Shown: one piece after another, positions 8,779 through 16,595 of the stretch
Layout of the letters: each line of letters opens with the position of its first letter
How positions within the stretch are numbered: the stretch's first letter is position 1
Assembly (NCBI GenBank): GCA_029557915.1
Contig: JAKQHS010000150.1
Location: 1 to 39,104 of the forward strand
Reading direction: 5' to 3'
Length of the DNA stretch: 39,104 bases
Source: Bacteroidota bacterium
GTDB lineage: Bacteria; Bacteroidota; Bacteroidia; Chitinophagales; Saprospiraceae
The notes under the pieces: model-generated
What the model was told of the DNA's origin: nothing
Databases searched by the model: none
What the model saw: only the letters and a program-made list of their open reading frames with translations
Translations under genes and position numbers: made by a program

Positions 8779-9639
8779 ATGACCGATTTACAAAGAAGCA
8801 TTATTCGCTATTATGATGCCACCCTGTTGGATTACCGGGCCTTTTGGGTGGGCAAACGGGATTTGGCTTTTCACTTCGGATATTACGATACCAGCAAGGA
8901 GTCCCACAGGCAATCCCTGGAAAATATGAACAGGGTCATGGCCGGCAAGGCCGGCATGGATGCTTCCGACCTTGTCCTGGATGCGGGCTGCGGCCAGGGA
9001 GGGAGTGCGCTTTGGCTCGCAACCCATATTGGATGCGTCATCCAGGGGATTTCCCTGGTGCCCCATCAGGTTGAAATGGCCAACCGGGTGGCAAAAGCCA
9101 GGGGCCTGGAAAATAAAGCACGTTTTTATATTCAGGATTATGCCAAAACCGGATTTCCGGAGGAGAGCTTTACCGTCATTTGGGCCTGTGAAAGTTTATG
9201 CCATGCTCCCGAGAAAAAAGCTTTTTACCAGGAAGCCTTCAGGTTACTGAAGCCGGGAGGCAGGTTGGTGGTAGCCGAATACATCAGGAAGGGCCGGAAC
9301 AACGCGGTGCAGGATGAAAACATTCTGCAAAACTGGTTTTCGGGATGGTCGATGCCGGATCTCGATACCTGGCAGGAACATTGGGATCATATGAGGGAGG
9401 CTGGATTTACCCGGATCCAGCATGAAGACATCACCGGTCACGTATCCCCTTCCTTGCACCGCTTGTTCAAAATGTCCAAACGGCTGCTGGGTCTTGGCAA
9501 ATTTTTACACCTGGTCCGGATCAGGAACCATATCCGGCACCGGAATCAAGTGGCTTCGATCAGCCAGTACGTGGCGCTTACAAAAAACCTTTGGAATTAT
9601 TATATTTACACAGCCTCCAAACCCGGGCTTCCAAAATGA
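8779..9639 (+). CDS. SAM-dependent methyltransferase, class I
   Basis: This is a 286-residue protein. Motif I of class I methyltransferases is clear at VLDAGCGQGG (66-75), followed by GIS at 90-92, a WACESLCH segment after strand 4 and RLLKPGGRLVV after it. The N-terminus (YYDATLLDYRAFWV...DLAFHFGYYD) resembles the tocopherol / sterol C-methyltransferase and UbiE-like group, which act on prenylated or sterol lipids. The C-terminal 80 residues are basic (KMSKRLLGLGKF, RIRNHIRHRNQ). It follows the oxygenase gene after 37 bp, and its stop codon overlaps the next start (ATGA). Placed beside an MpaB-type oxygenase, it could act on the same lipid or isoprenoid; this is inference. A small-molecule or protein substrate cannot be excluded. 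Confidence 0.88.
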   Translation: MTDLQRSIIRYYDATLLDYRAFWVGKRDLAFHFGYYDTSKESHRQSLENMNRVMAGKAGMDASDLVLDAGCGQGGSALWLATHIGCVIQGISLVPHQVEMANRVAKARGLENKARFYIQDYAKTGFPEESFTVIWACESLCHAPEKKAFYQEAFRLLKPGGRLVVAEYIRKGRNNAVQDENILQNWFSGWSMPDLDTWQEHWDHMREAGFTRIQHEDITGHVSPSLHRLFKMSKRLLGLGKFLHLVRIRNHIRHRNQVASISQYVALTKNLWNYYIYTASKPGLPK

Positions 9640-12600
9640 CAGAACATGGCTTATATATTCCGGATGGTTATGTTTTGCTGTCGGGTATATACCGGGACGA
9701 TGTTCATGAAATCCTCAAGGCCAAAAGAAAATCCGACCAAAGGGAGGTCGTTTTAAAGGTCAGCAGGCCTTCCAACAACGACATTCTTAAAATTTCCAAA
9801 CTCAGCCATGAATACCATACCTTAAAAAACCTGGACCATGAGGGCGTCATCCGCGTTTTGGGACTGCATTCAAAAAATAAATCCGTCTGCATCGTCGAAG
9901 AATTTTTTGAAGGGGAAACGCTTAAATCAAGAATCTTCAATCAGGCATTTACCGTCCCGGCGTTTTTTCAGGTGGCGCTTCAACTGACGGATATCCTGGC
10001 CTATGTTCATAGCCAGGGGGTCATTCACAAGGATATCAATTCCTCCAATATCCTCATTTCAAAAGACAATAAGGTCAAGCTGATTGATTTTGGCATCAGC
10101 ACCCATATTATGAATGAAGAACAGGATATGGTGATTCCCGACCTGATCGAAGGCACGCTGACCTACATTTCCCCGGAACAAACCGGGCGAACCAGTTATT
10201 CCATTTCGGCCGGCAGTGACCTCTATTCCCTGGGGATCGTTTTTTACGAGATGCTGAGTGGTAAACCGCCGTTCGATTCCGCCGATGCCCTCGAGGTCAT
10301 TCACTTCCACCTTTCCCGTACACCTGCCCCCCTGGGCAAGGTATTGCCCAGGTTGCCTTCCGGCCTGGAGAAAATCATTGCCGAATTGCTGGAAAAAAAC
10401 CCGGATGACCGGTATCAAAGCGCCGGCGGTTTGCATCACGATTTAAAATTGCTGCAGGGCGAGATTGAATCCGGCAAGGCTTCCTCTTTTTTCAAAACAA
10501 GGACCAACGACAAAGGAGGGCGGTTCCGGAAGGCCCAGCGGTTGTATGGCAGGGAGCAGGAGGTCGCCAGCATCATATCCTGTTATGAAAACCTGCATCA
10601 AACACGCACCATGCTGGTCCTGGTTTCAGGGTATTCGGGAGTGGGAAAGTCAGCCGTGGTCAAACAGTTGCAGCGCCCGGTGACGGATAAAAACGGGCTG
10701 TTTATTTCCGGCAAGTTTGATCAATTCAAAAGAAATATTCCTTATTTCGCCTTCATTGAAGCCTTTGATAATCTGCTGCGCGGCCTGCTTGCGGAAAGCG
10801 ACGATAAAATAAAAGCCTGGAAGGAAAAAATCTGGGAAAAATTAGGCGCTAATGCCTCCCTGATCAGCGAGGTCATTCCCAGCCTGGAATTCATCACGGG
10901 CAAACTGCCGCTCCCGGAAAAACTTCCCCCGGCAGAACAGGAATTCAGGTTCAGGTTGGTTTTGCTGGACTTTATCTATTGTTTCAGCACTACGGACAGG
11001 CCGCTGGTTATTTTTTTGGATGATTTGCAATGGGCTGACCTCCCTTCGCTGAATCTCATTGAACGGATCCTCTCCCTCCGCCGGTCGGAGAATCTCCTGA
11101 TCGTGGGCGCCTACCGGAGCAATGAAGTCAATGAATTGCACCCCTTGTCGATGACCATTCATCAGATAAAAGGCGAACAGGTCAAGGTCATGGATATCCG
11201 GCTTCAGCCTTTGGATCAAAACACGACCATTCAAATTGTTGCGGATTCATTCGGAATGCCTGAGGCCCAGGCAACGGATCTTGGCCTGCATGTTTACGCC
11301 AAAACCAAAGGCAATCCGTTTTTTATCAATCGTTTTTTGCAATCCCTTTACGATAATAAATATTTGACGCTGGATGCCTCCCGGAAATGGACCTGGGACC
11401 GGAATAAAATAGAAAGCCTTTCTTACACAGACAACGTCATCGATCTGATGGCCAATGAAATGACTTCCTTGCCCGAAACGAGCAGGGAGGCGATGAAATA
11501 TGCGGCGGTGCTTGGAAATACCTTTAACCTGAGCACCTTGTCGATGGTCATGGAAAAAAACCAAAACCAGGTATACCCGTCTTTGCTTCCTGCGCTAAAG
11601 GGAGGGTATATCCTGCCCCTTGACCAGAATTACAGGGCATTGTCCTTATACACGGAAGGGATCAACGAGGAATTTGAAACGGAATCAGAAAATCTTTTCA
11701 TCAATTTCAGATTTTTGCACGACCGGGTCCAGCAGTCCGCTTATGGCCTGATTGCTCCCGGGGACCGGGAAACCATACATTTCCGGACCGCGAATCTTTT
11801 GTATTCGAAGTCCACCCCTGAAAAGCTGAACGATTTTTTATTTGATATAGCCAACCATTTCAGCCTGAGTAAAAATCGGGTATTTGAGCAAGGCGACCGC
11901 AGATCCATTGCCGCGCTGTATCTGAACGCGGGGTCAAAGGCAAAAGATTCCACTTCGTACGATGTGGCCATCAAGTATCTGTCCGCCGCCCGGGATTTAT
12001 TACCGGAGCAAAGCTGGCAGTCGGATTATGAATTGACCTTTGCCGTTTATTCCGCACTGGGAGAAAGCGAGTACCTGAACAGCAACCATGAGAAAGCGGA
12101 GTATCTGTTTGAACAGATCCTCAAATATGCCCGAACCAACCTTGAAAAATTAAAAATATATTACGTTCATTCGGCGCTTTACCTCAAAATCGGCAATACC
12201 AAAAAGTCCCTGGAACTGGGACGGGAGGCGATGAAATTATACAACATTCATTTTCCCGAAAGTGAATGGGCGATTAAATCAAAGGCGACCTGGGAACTGG
12301 CCAAGTACCTGTTCTTATTTTCTACCCGTTACCGGAATGTGGAGAAACTCTATCATCTCAAGGATTGTACGGACCAGGAAATCATTGCCATAAATCAGTT
12401 CCTGATCGACATCGCCACCAGTGCCTACCAGGAAAATCAGAACCTGATGGTGATCATCGTGTTGCGAATCATCAGGCATTATCTGAAATATGGATTTACC
12501 GACGCTTCCGGGTGGGGGTTTTCCGGATTTTCGGTCATTGCTTATTCGGGCATCGGGCTTTCGAAGCGGGGCCTGGGCCTGTGGAGCATTACCAGGAAAC

Positions 12601-14882
12601 TTCATCAGCGCACCAGGTCCGCCATCGTCAGGACCAAGCTGGATTATACCGTAAATGCTTTCTACACCCAGTGGACCAAACCGCTGACCGAAAATCTGGA
12701 TGAGATCATAAATAATGTGAAGGCCTGCCTGATGAACGGCGACCCCAATTTTGCAGGATACAGCATTGCCTTGCAGTTTTGGAAAAAATCGGCTTCGGGC
12801 CTGAAGCTGACCGAGGTCCTGGACAGTACCGGTGAATACCTGGAATACTTAAAAAACAATAAAAATGTAACGGGGCTCAATTACATCATCCCCTCGGTCC
12901 AGGCCGTGAAGGCATTAATAGGCAAAACCCCGGTCAACGGCGATTGGAACAGCGAAGGATACGACGAACCAGCCTTTGCACAACAATTGAATGCGGTAGG
13001 CAATAAAACCAATATTGCATTCTTTTACAATTTTAAATTGCCCCTGTATTATTATTTTGACAAGTATGAAGAGGGGCTTCAATGGGCTGAAAAGGGAGAT
13101 GCCCTGCAGGCCTATATCCTGGGACATTATTTTTTATCGGAATGGTATTTTTATTACAATTTGCTGATCGCCTCCCTGTATGAAAAGTTTTCCACGGCGG
13201 ATAAAAGCAAATATCTGAAAATATTCCGGCGCAACAGCAAGTGGTTCAGGCACTGGATCAAAGGTTGTACAGAGAATTTTGAACAACAGCTTTATATTCT
13301 GAAGGCGGAAGAAATGGTGATGGAGGGCCAGGTGGAAAATTCCATCCGGTGGTACGAAAAAGCAATAGAAGCGGCCTTAAGTCACGGATTCACCCAGTTT
13401 GCCGCCATCGCCAATGAACGGGCGGCTAAACACCTGGCGGGAAAGGGAATCCTCCGGCAAAGTGCGTTTTACCTCAAAGCCGCTTATGAATGGTACGAAG
13501 ATTGGAATGCCTTTGGCAAATGCAGGCAGCTGAAAGGGGCAAGGCCGGATCTGTTTGGGGACAAAATCATACAAATCACCGGCAATACCAGGACCAATTT
13601 ACCGACTGCCGCACTCGATTACGGTTCACTCATTAAAGCTTCCAACAGCATTTCGAGCAAAATAAAACTGGATGAGCTAATTCAGCGGTTGATGAATGTA
13701 TTGCTCGAAAACGCGGGGGCCGACCGGGGGGTGCTGATGATTCCCAGGCAGGGCGAACTTTTTATCATCGCGGAAGGAAAGTCCGGCCCGGATAATATTC
13801 AGGGCAATATCCAGGTCCCGGTGAAAGGCAGCAATAAAATTCCACAATCCCTGATCAATTATTGCTGGAATACGCAGGAAACAAAAGCCTTGTCCAATGC
13901 GCTGAGGGACGAAGCCTATTCCAATGACCCTTATGTGATGGAACACCAGGTCCGGTCCATGATCGGCATACCGCTTTCGAATAAAGGAAATAAAGTGGGA
14001 TTGATCTATCTCGAGAATAAACTGCTGGAAGGCGTTTTTACATCCAACAAACTGGAGGTTTTGAATATGTTGTCCGGCCAGATCGGCATTTCGATTGACA
14101 ACGCCCTCCTTTATGAAACCCTGGAATCCAAAGTTACGGAGCGCACCCGGGACCTTGAAAAACAGAAACAGATCGCCGAATCCCAAACCAGGGAAGCCAT
14201 CCAGCAGAAAATGCTTGCCGACGAAGAAAGGAAAAAGTCGGATGCCCTCCTGCTCAATATCTTACCCGATGAAATTGCCCAGGAACTTAAACTTAAGGGA
14301 GAATCCCAGGCCAGGCAATACCATTCCGTCACCGTGATTTTTACAGACTTCGTAAACTTTACTACCGTATGTGAATATTTGCCTCCGGCCGAACTGGTGG
14401 CCGAGCTCAACAAATGTTTTGCCGCCTTTGATAAAATTGTGGATGGCCATGGATTGGAAAAAATTAAAACCATCGGGGATGCCTACCTGGCTGCCAGTGG
14501 CCTTCCCCGGATAAACCCGGACCATGCCACCCACGCCTGCCGGGCAGCCATGGATATCCTGAATTGGGTCAGGGCACCGGAAAACAAGTGTCTTTTTAAT
14601 ATAAGGATCGGGATTAACAGCGGTCCCGTGATTGCGGGCATCGTAGGCATGAAAAAATATGTTTATGATATCTGGGGAGATACCGTAAATACGGCGGCCC
14701 GGATGGAATCTTCATCCAGTCCGGGCAAAATAAATATATCGGAATCGACCTATCAGCTGGTGAAGGAAAAGTTTAACTGCGTCTGCCGGGGTAAAATCGA
14801 GGCCAAAAACAAAGGGAGCATCAATATGTACTTCCTGGAGGAGAACCCTTTACCCGGTGTGCTTACTACTGCCGTCGGCTGA
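9636..14882 (+). CDS. Ser/Thr kinase - STAND ATPase - helical repeats - GAF - class III adenylate cyclase
   Basis: This is a 1748-residue signalling protein. The ATG at 9636 was chosen because it overlaps the upstream stop as ATGA; a TTG 45 nt earlier is less likely. Residues 11-275 are a protein kinase: Lys41, HKD catalytic loop with Asp133, Asn138, DFG 151-153, SPE 179-181. The STAND-type ATPase starts at LYGREQEV (303-310), with Walker A GYSGVGKS (332-339) and Walker B LVIFLDD (457-463). Residues about 760-1320 are helical, TPR-like. A GAF domain spans about 1335-1490, and a coiled coil about 1492-1555. The cyclase domain has metal-binding Asp1571 and Asp1615, purine-selecting Lys1611 and Asp1678 (the ATP pattern), Asn1685 and Arg1689. 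All catalytic positions look intact, so it probably makes cAMP. The kinase-AAA-GAF core resembles cyanobacterial multisensor kinases, with a cyclase in place of the histidine kinase. Confidence 0.92.
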   Translation: MTEHGLYIPDGYVLLSGIYRDDVHEILKAKRKSDQREVVLKVSRPSNNDILKISKLSHEYHTLKNLDHEGVIRVLGLHSKNKSVCIVEEFFEGETLKSRIFNQAFTVPAFFQVALQLTDILAYVHSQGVIHKDINSSNILISKDNKVKLIDFGISTHIMNEEQDMVIPDLIEGTLTYISPEQTGRTSYSISAGSDLYSLGIVFYEMLSGKPPFDSADALEVIHFHLSRTPAPLGKVLPRLPSGLEKIIAELLEKNPDDRYQSAGGLHHDLKLLQGEIESGKASSFFKTRTNDKGGRFRKAQRLYGREQEVASIISCYENLHQTRTMLVLVSGYSGVGKSAVVKQLQRPVTDKNGLFISGKFDQFKRNIPYFAFIEAFDNLLRGLLAESDDKIKAWKEKIWEKLGANASLISEVIPSLEFITGKLPLPEKLPPAEQEFRFRLVLLDFIYCFSTTDRPLVIFLDDLQWADLPSLNLIERILSLRRSENLLIVGAYRSNEVNELHPLSMTIHQIKGEQVKVMDIRLQPLDQNTTIQIVADSFGMPEAQATDLGLHVYAKTKGNPFFINRFLQSLYDNKYLTLDASRKWTWDRNKIESLSYTDNVIDLMANEMTSLPETSREAMKYAAVLGNTFNLSTLSMVMEKNQNQVYPSLLPALKGGYILPLDQNYRALSLYTEGINEEFETESENLFINFRFLHDRVQQSAYGLIAPGDRETIHFRTANLLYSKSTPEKLNDFLFDIANHFSLSKNRVFEQGDRRSIAALYLNAGSKAKDSTSYDVAIKYLSAARDLLPEQSWQSDYELTFAVYSALGESEYLNSNHEKAEYLFEQILKYARTNLEKLKIYYVHSALYLKIGNTKKSLELGREAMKLYNIHFPESEWAIKSKATWELAKYLFLFSTRYRNVEKLYHLKDCTDQEIIAINQFLIDIATSAYQENQNLMVIIVLRIIRHYLKYGFTDASGWGFSGFSVIAYSGIGLSKRGLGLWSITRKLHQRTRSAIVRTKLDYTVNAFYTQWTKPLTENLDEIINNVKACLMNGDPNFAGYSIALQFWKKSASGLKLTEVLDSTGEYLEYLKNNKNVTGLNYIIPSVQAVKALIGKTPVNGDWNSEGYDEPAFAQQLNAVGNKTNIAFFYNFKLPLYYYFDKYEEGLQWAEKGDALQAYILGHYFLSEWYFYYNLLIASLYEKFSTADKSKYLKIFRRNSKWFRHWIKGCTENFEQQLYILKAEEMVMEGQVENSIRWYEKAIEAALSHGFTQFAAIANERAAKHLAGKGILRQSAFYLKAAYEWYEDWNAFGKCRQLKGARPDLFGDKIIQITGNTRTNLPTAALDYGSLIKASNSISSKIKLDELIQRLMNVLLENAGADRGVLMIPRQGELFIIAEGKSGPDNIQGNIQVPVKGSNKIPQSLINYCWNTQETKALSNALRDEAYSNDPYVMEHQVRSMIGIPLSNKGNKVGLIYLENKLLEGVFTSNKLEVLNMLSGQIGISIDNALLYETLESKVTERTRDLEKQKQIAESQTREAIQQKMLADEERKKSDALLLNILPDEIAQELKLKGESQARQYHSVTVIFTDFVNFTTVCEYLPPAELVAELNKCFAAFDKIVDGHGLEKIKTIGDAYLAASGLPRINPDHATHACRAAMDILNWVRAPENKCLFNIRIGINSGPVIAGIVGMKKYVYDIWGDTVNTAARMESSSSPGKINISESTYQLVKEKFNCVCRGKIEAKNKGSINMYFLEENPLPGVLTTAVG

Positions 14883-14891
14883 GCCGGAGTA

Positions 14892-15047
14892 TTAATCCCT
14901 TGACTTGAACCATTGTATTTTCGGAAACAAAATCCCAGATGGTTTTTTATATGCTTCCCAGTTCTGGTGCTTCGAGAGGGAGGATCATATTCACCAAAAA
15001 ATAGCCCGTCCATACCCAGGCCAGGATCAACCAGCCCAACCATTGCA
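14892..15047 (-). pseudogene. Truncated, frameshifted 3' fragment of a DUF1295/ICMT-like gene
   Basis: Read on the - strand, this segment gives QWLGWLILAWVWTGYF, then LVNMIL. After a short deletion and a frame change it gives LSKHQNWEAYKKPSGILFPK, then a stop at 14892-14894. The intact gene just to the right (15232-15951) has HWLGWAVLAWVWSGYF, WVNMIL and LSRHEGWEAYKKQSGILFPT. The copy covers only the last ~55 codons and lacks the equivalent of KDRS. Similarity stops near 15047, and the fragment ends 10 nt from the stop of the cyclase gene on the other strand. It is best read as the relic of a paralogue or a partial duplication cut off at the cassette edge. Divergence from the intact copy suggests it is not very recent. 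Confidence 0.85.
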
Positions 15048-15134
15048 GTCCTAATTAAAAATTATTATATTTTTTTTGATAAAGGAGATCGGGGTGACCG
15101 TGGTGACCATTGCTCTTACCCGCACCTTCTCATT

Positions 15135-15215
15135 GCCCTGAAAGGGCCCTATCCCCGCAGCCTTGGGCGACCAGCCCAAGGCTGCGGGGATAGGGCTCAA
15201 CCGCCCTGAAAGGGC
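15135..15215. repeat. GC-rich palindromic element, copy 2 (downstream of cassette)
   Basis: A perfect 22-bp inverted repeat pairs 15147-15168 with 15174-15195 around a 5-nt loop (GACCA). It is framed by two exact copies of the small palindrome GCCCTGAAAGGGC (15135-15147 and 15203-15215). Layout and orientation match copy 1 at 668-747. It could also act as a bidirectional transcription stop between the convergent genes, but no T-run follows the stem. Confidence 0.85.
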
Positions 15216-15231
15216 ACCATAAAGTGCCTGA

Positions 15232-15951
15232 TTATTTATGGCGGGACTTAAAACCGGGGATTGTCGGAAACAAAATCCCTGATTGTTTTTTATAGGCCTC
15301 CCAACCTTCGTGACGGGATAGAGAACGGTCTTTCAGGATCATATTCACCCAAAAATAGCCCGACCATACCCAGGCCAATACCGCCCATCCCAGCCAATGG
15401 CTTGCCATGAGGGCGTAGGTTGCATAAATCAGCATTTCTCCCAGGTAATTCGGGTTGCGCGTGCGGCGAAATATGCCTTCCGTGATGAGGCCTGGATTGT
15501 ATTTGAGGCTGTAATACTTCTGGGCGTCGCTGGTCATCATGATTACCACGCCCATCGTATGGATAAAAATACAAAGGCCCACAAACCAGGAAGCCAAAGC
15601 GAACCCCTCCTCATGAAACCAGGGACTGATCAGGATCAGGGGAAACAACCAGTACAAACCCAAAACCAGGGCAAAGGACATGAAGGCCCCGCCCAGGGTG
15701 ATTTTGATATCCCAGCGCCGGTCGGGGAAATACCTGTCCTTGATCAGCCAACAAATACCATAGGAGCCATGCAGCCCTGCATAAACCCAGGCTTCGGCCG
15801 AGTAATTGTCGAACCAATACATCAGAAACAATACTAAAGGCAGGGTGCCTCCTTTCTGAAAGTTGATCAGGGCCGAAAGTTTGATCAGCCTGGGCCCGCC
15901 CAGGAAATCCTGGCTCAGGTAATTTTGCAGTCTTGTCAGTTTTTCCAGCAT
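15232..15951 (-). CDS. DUF1295/ICMT-like integral membrane protein
   Basis: This is a 239-residue protein with several hydrophobic segments (for example TLPLVLFLMYWF, FALVLGLYWLFPLIL, LASWFVGLCIFIHTMGVVIMM, LMASHWLGWAVLAWVW). The motif FRRTRNPNYLGEM near residues 165-177 is typical of the DUF1295 / isoprenylcysteine carboxyl methyltransferase / steroid 5-alpha-reductase superfamily, in which the R-x-PNY-x-GE segment shapes the cofactor site. The reaction cannot be told from sequence: methyl transfer from SAM and NAD(P)H reduction both occur in the superfamily. It is on the - strand, downstream of the GNAT gene and convergent with the cassette. A broken copy of its 3' end lies at 14892-15047. 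Confidence 0.85.
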   Translation of the reverse strand: MLEKLTRLQNYLSQDFLGGPRLIKLSALINFQKGGTLPLVLFLMYWFDNYSAEAWVYAGLHGSYGICWLIKDRYFPDRRWDIKITLGGAFMSFALVLGLYWLFPLILISPWFHEEGFALASWFVGLCIFIHTMGVVIMMTSDAQKYYSLKYNPGLITEGIFRRTRNPNYLGEMLIYATYALMASHWLGWAVLAWVWSGYFWVNMILKDRSLSRHEGWEAYKKQSGILFPTIPGFKSRHK

Positions 15952-15953
15952 TC

Positions 15954-16016
15954 AAAAAAGGTGGTTGGTGGGTAGTGGGTAGTCACGCCAAACACCACCC
16001 ACCATCCACCACCCAC
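15954..16016 (-). terminator. G/C-asymmetric hairpin followed by T6 on the - strand
   Basis: On the + strand, A6 (15954-15959) is followed by a GGTGGTTGGTGGG-type tract (15960-15983) and then a complementary CACC-rich tract (about 15992-16016). Read on the - strand this is an imperfect long stem followed by TTTTTT, as in an intrinsic terminator for the GNAT gene. The T-run ends two bases before the start codon of the DUF1295 gene, which would limit read-through. It may instead be a low-complexity repeat; the G tracts could also form a two-layer quadruplex. Confidence 0.45.
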
Positions 16017-16019
16017 CAT

Positions 16020-16475
16020 TCACCCTACAAAGATCTTCCCATTCCACCATTCCTTTTCAATAATGGCCTGGTATTTACCATAGAAGTTGAGGGCGGGTTC
16101 GTTCCATTCCAATACCTGCCATTTGACCAGCCTGCAATCCAGGTTGACGGCTTCCTGGAGCAGAGCGTCAAAGAGGAGCCGGCCGGTCCCCAGTCCGCGG
16201 AGGGATTCTTTAACCACAAAATCTTCGAGGTAGAGCATCCTGCCTTTCCAGGTGCTGAAACAGACATAATATATAGCGGTACCCACAATGGCCCCTTCCC
16301 TGTCCACCGCCACGAGGGCGTCAAAGACCCCTTCCAGGTAATTTTTTTCGTAGTCCTGGAGGGTGGCGGTTACCGCCTCCGGCGCTTTTTCATAGACAGC
16401 CAGTTCCCGGACCAAATCGAGCAGGGAAGCCAGGTCTTCTAGGCTGGCTTTCCGCACAAAAGTTGAAGAATTCAT
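16020..16475 (-). CDS. GNAT N-acetyltransferase, diamine acetyltransferase (SSAT)-like
   Basis: This 151-residue protein is the usual length for a single GNAT domain. The acetyl-CoA binding segment LYLEDFVVKESLRGLGTG (about residues 81-98) contains the R-G-x-G-x-G/A type loop. EWNEPALNFYGK near the C-terminus is the strand-helix typical of spermidine/spermine and thialysine acetyltransferases, whose human member has LYLEDFF and AEWNEPSINFY at the same places. It probably acetylates a polyamine or a related amine in the cytosol. It is divergent from rpsL, with a 120-bp gap. The GNAT family is firm, the SSAT subgroup is likely, and the exact substrate is unknown. Confidence 0.88.
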   Translation of the reverse strand: MNSSTFVRKASLEDLASLLDLVRELAVYEKAPEAVTATLQDYEKNYLEGVFDALVAVDREGAIVGTAIYYVCFSTWKGRMLYLEDFVVKESLRGLGTGRLLFDALLQEAVNLDCRLVKWQVLEWNEPALNFYGKYQAIIEKEWWNGKIFVG

Positions 16476-16489
16476 CTTGATTTTTCTTG

Positions 16490-16519
16490 TTTGTGTTGTC
16501 GAAAATAATCATATCTTTG
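16490..16519 (+). promoter_or_regulatory. Bacteroidota-type promoter for the ribosomal operon
   Basis: TTTG at 16490-16493 and TATCTTTG at 16512-16519 are separated by 18 nt. They match the Bacteroidota primary sigma factor consensus (-33 TTTG, -7 TAnnTTTG) at every fixed base. Transcription would start near 16525, leaving a 5' leader of about 70 nt before rpsL at 16596. No start codon lies closer to the box. Confidence 0.8.
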
Positions 16520-16595
16520 CAGACGCTTTTTAAAATAAAGGCCGATTTTAAATAAAAATCATTGATAATCAGTAAGTAATAAATGAAATCATTAT

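Larger units (their letters stand above)
14883..15231. other. Gene-free gap between the cassette and the DUF1295 gene
   Basis: This 349-bp stretch lies between convergent genes. From left to right it holds the DUF1295 pseudogene fragment (14892-15047), an AT-rich stretch (about 15050-15080) and copy 2 of the GC-rich palindromic element (15135-15215). No separate intact gene, RNA gene or promoter box was recognised in it. Confidence 0.75.

Noticed and set aside
9591-9635. TTG start 45 nt upstream for the kinase-cyclase gene
   Set aside because: The ATG at 9636 forms an ATGA overlap with the methyltransferase stop and gives a sensible N-terminus.
841-14882. Reading the cassette as a CRISPR-linked (type III-E-like) CHAT system
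   Set aside because: There is no CRISPR array, Cas7-11-type protein or TPR-CHAT fusion; the CHAT domain here is fused to a STAND-WD40 protein.
14753-15043. A 96-codon - strand frame across the end of the cyclase gene
   Set aside because: It is the shifted reading of the DUF1295 relic run into antisense of the cyclase gene, not a separate gene.
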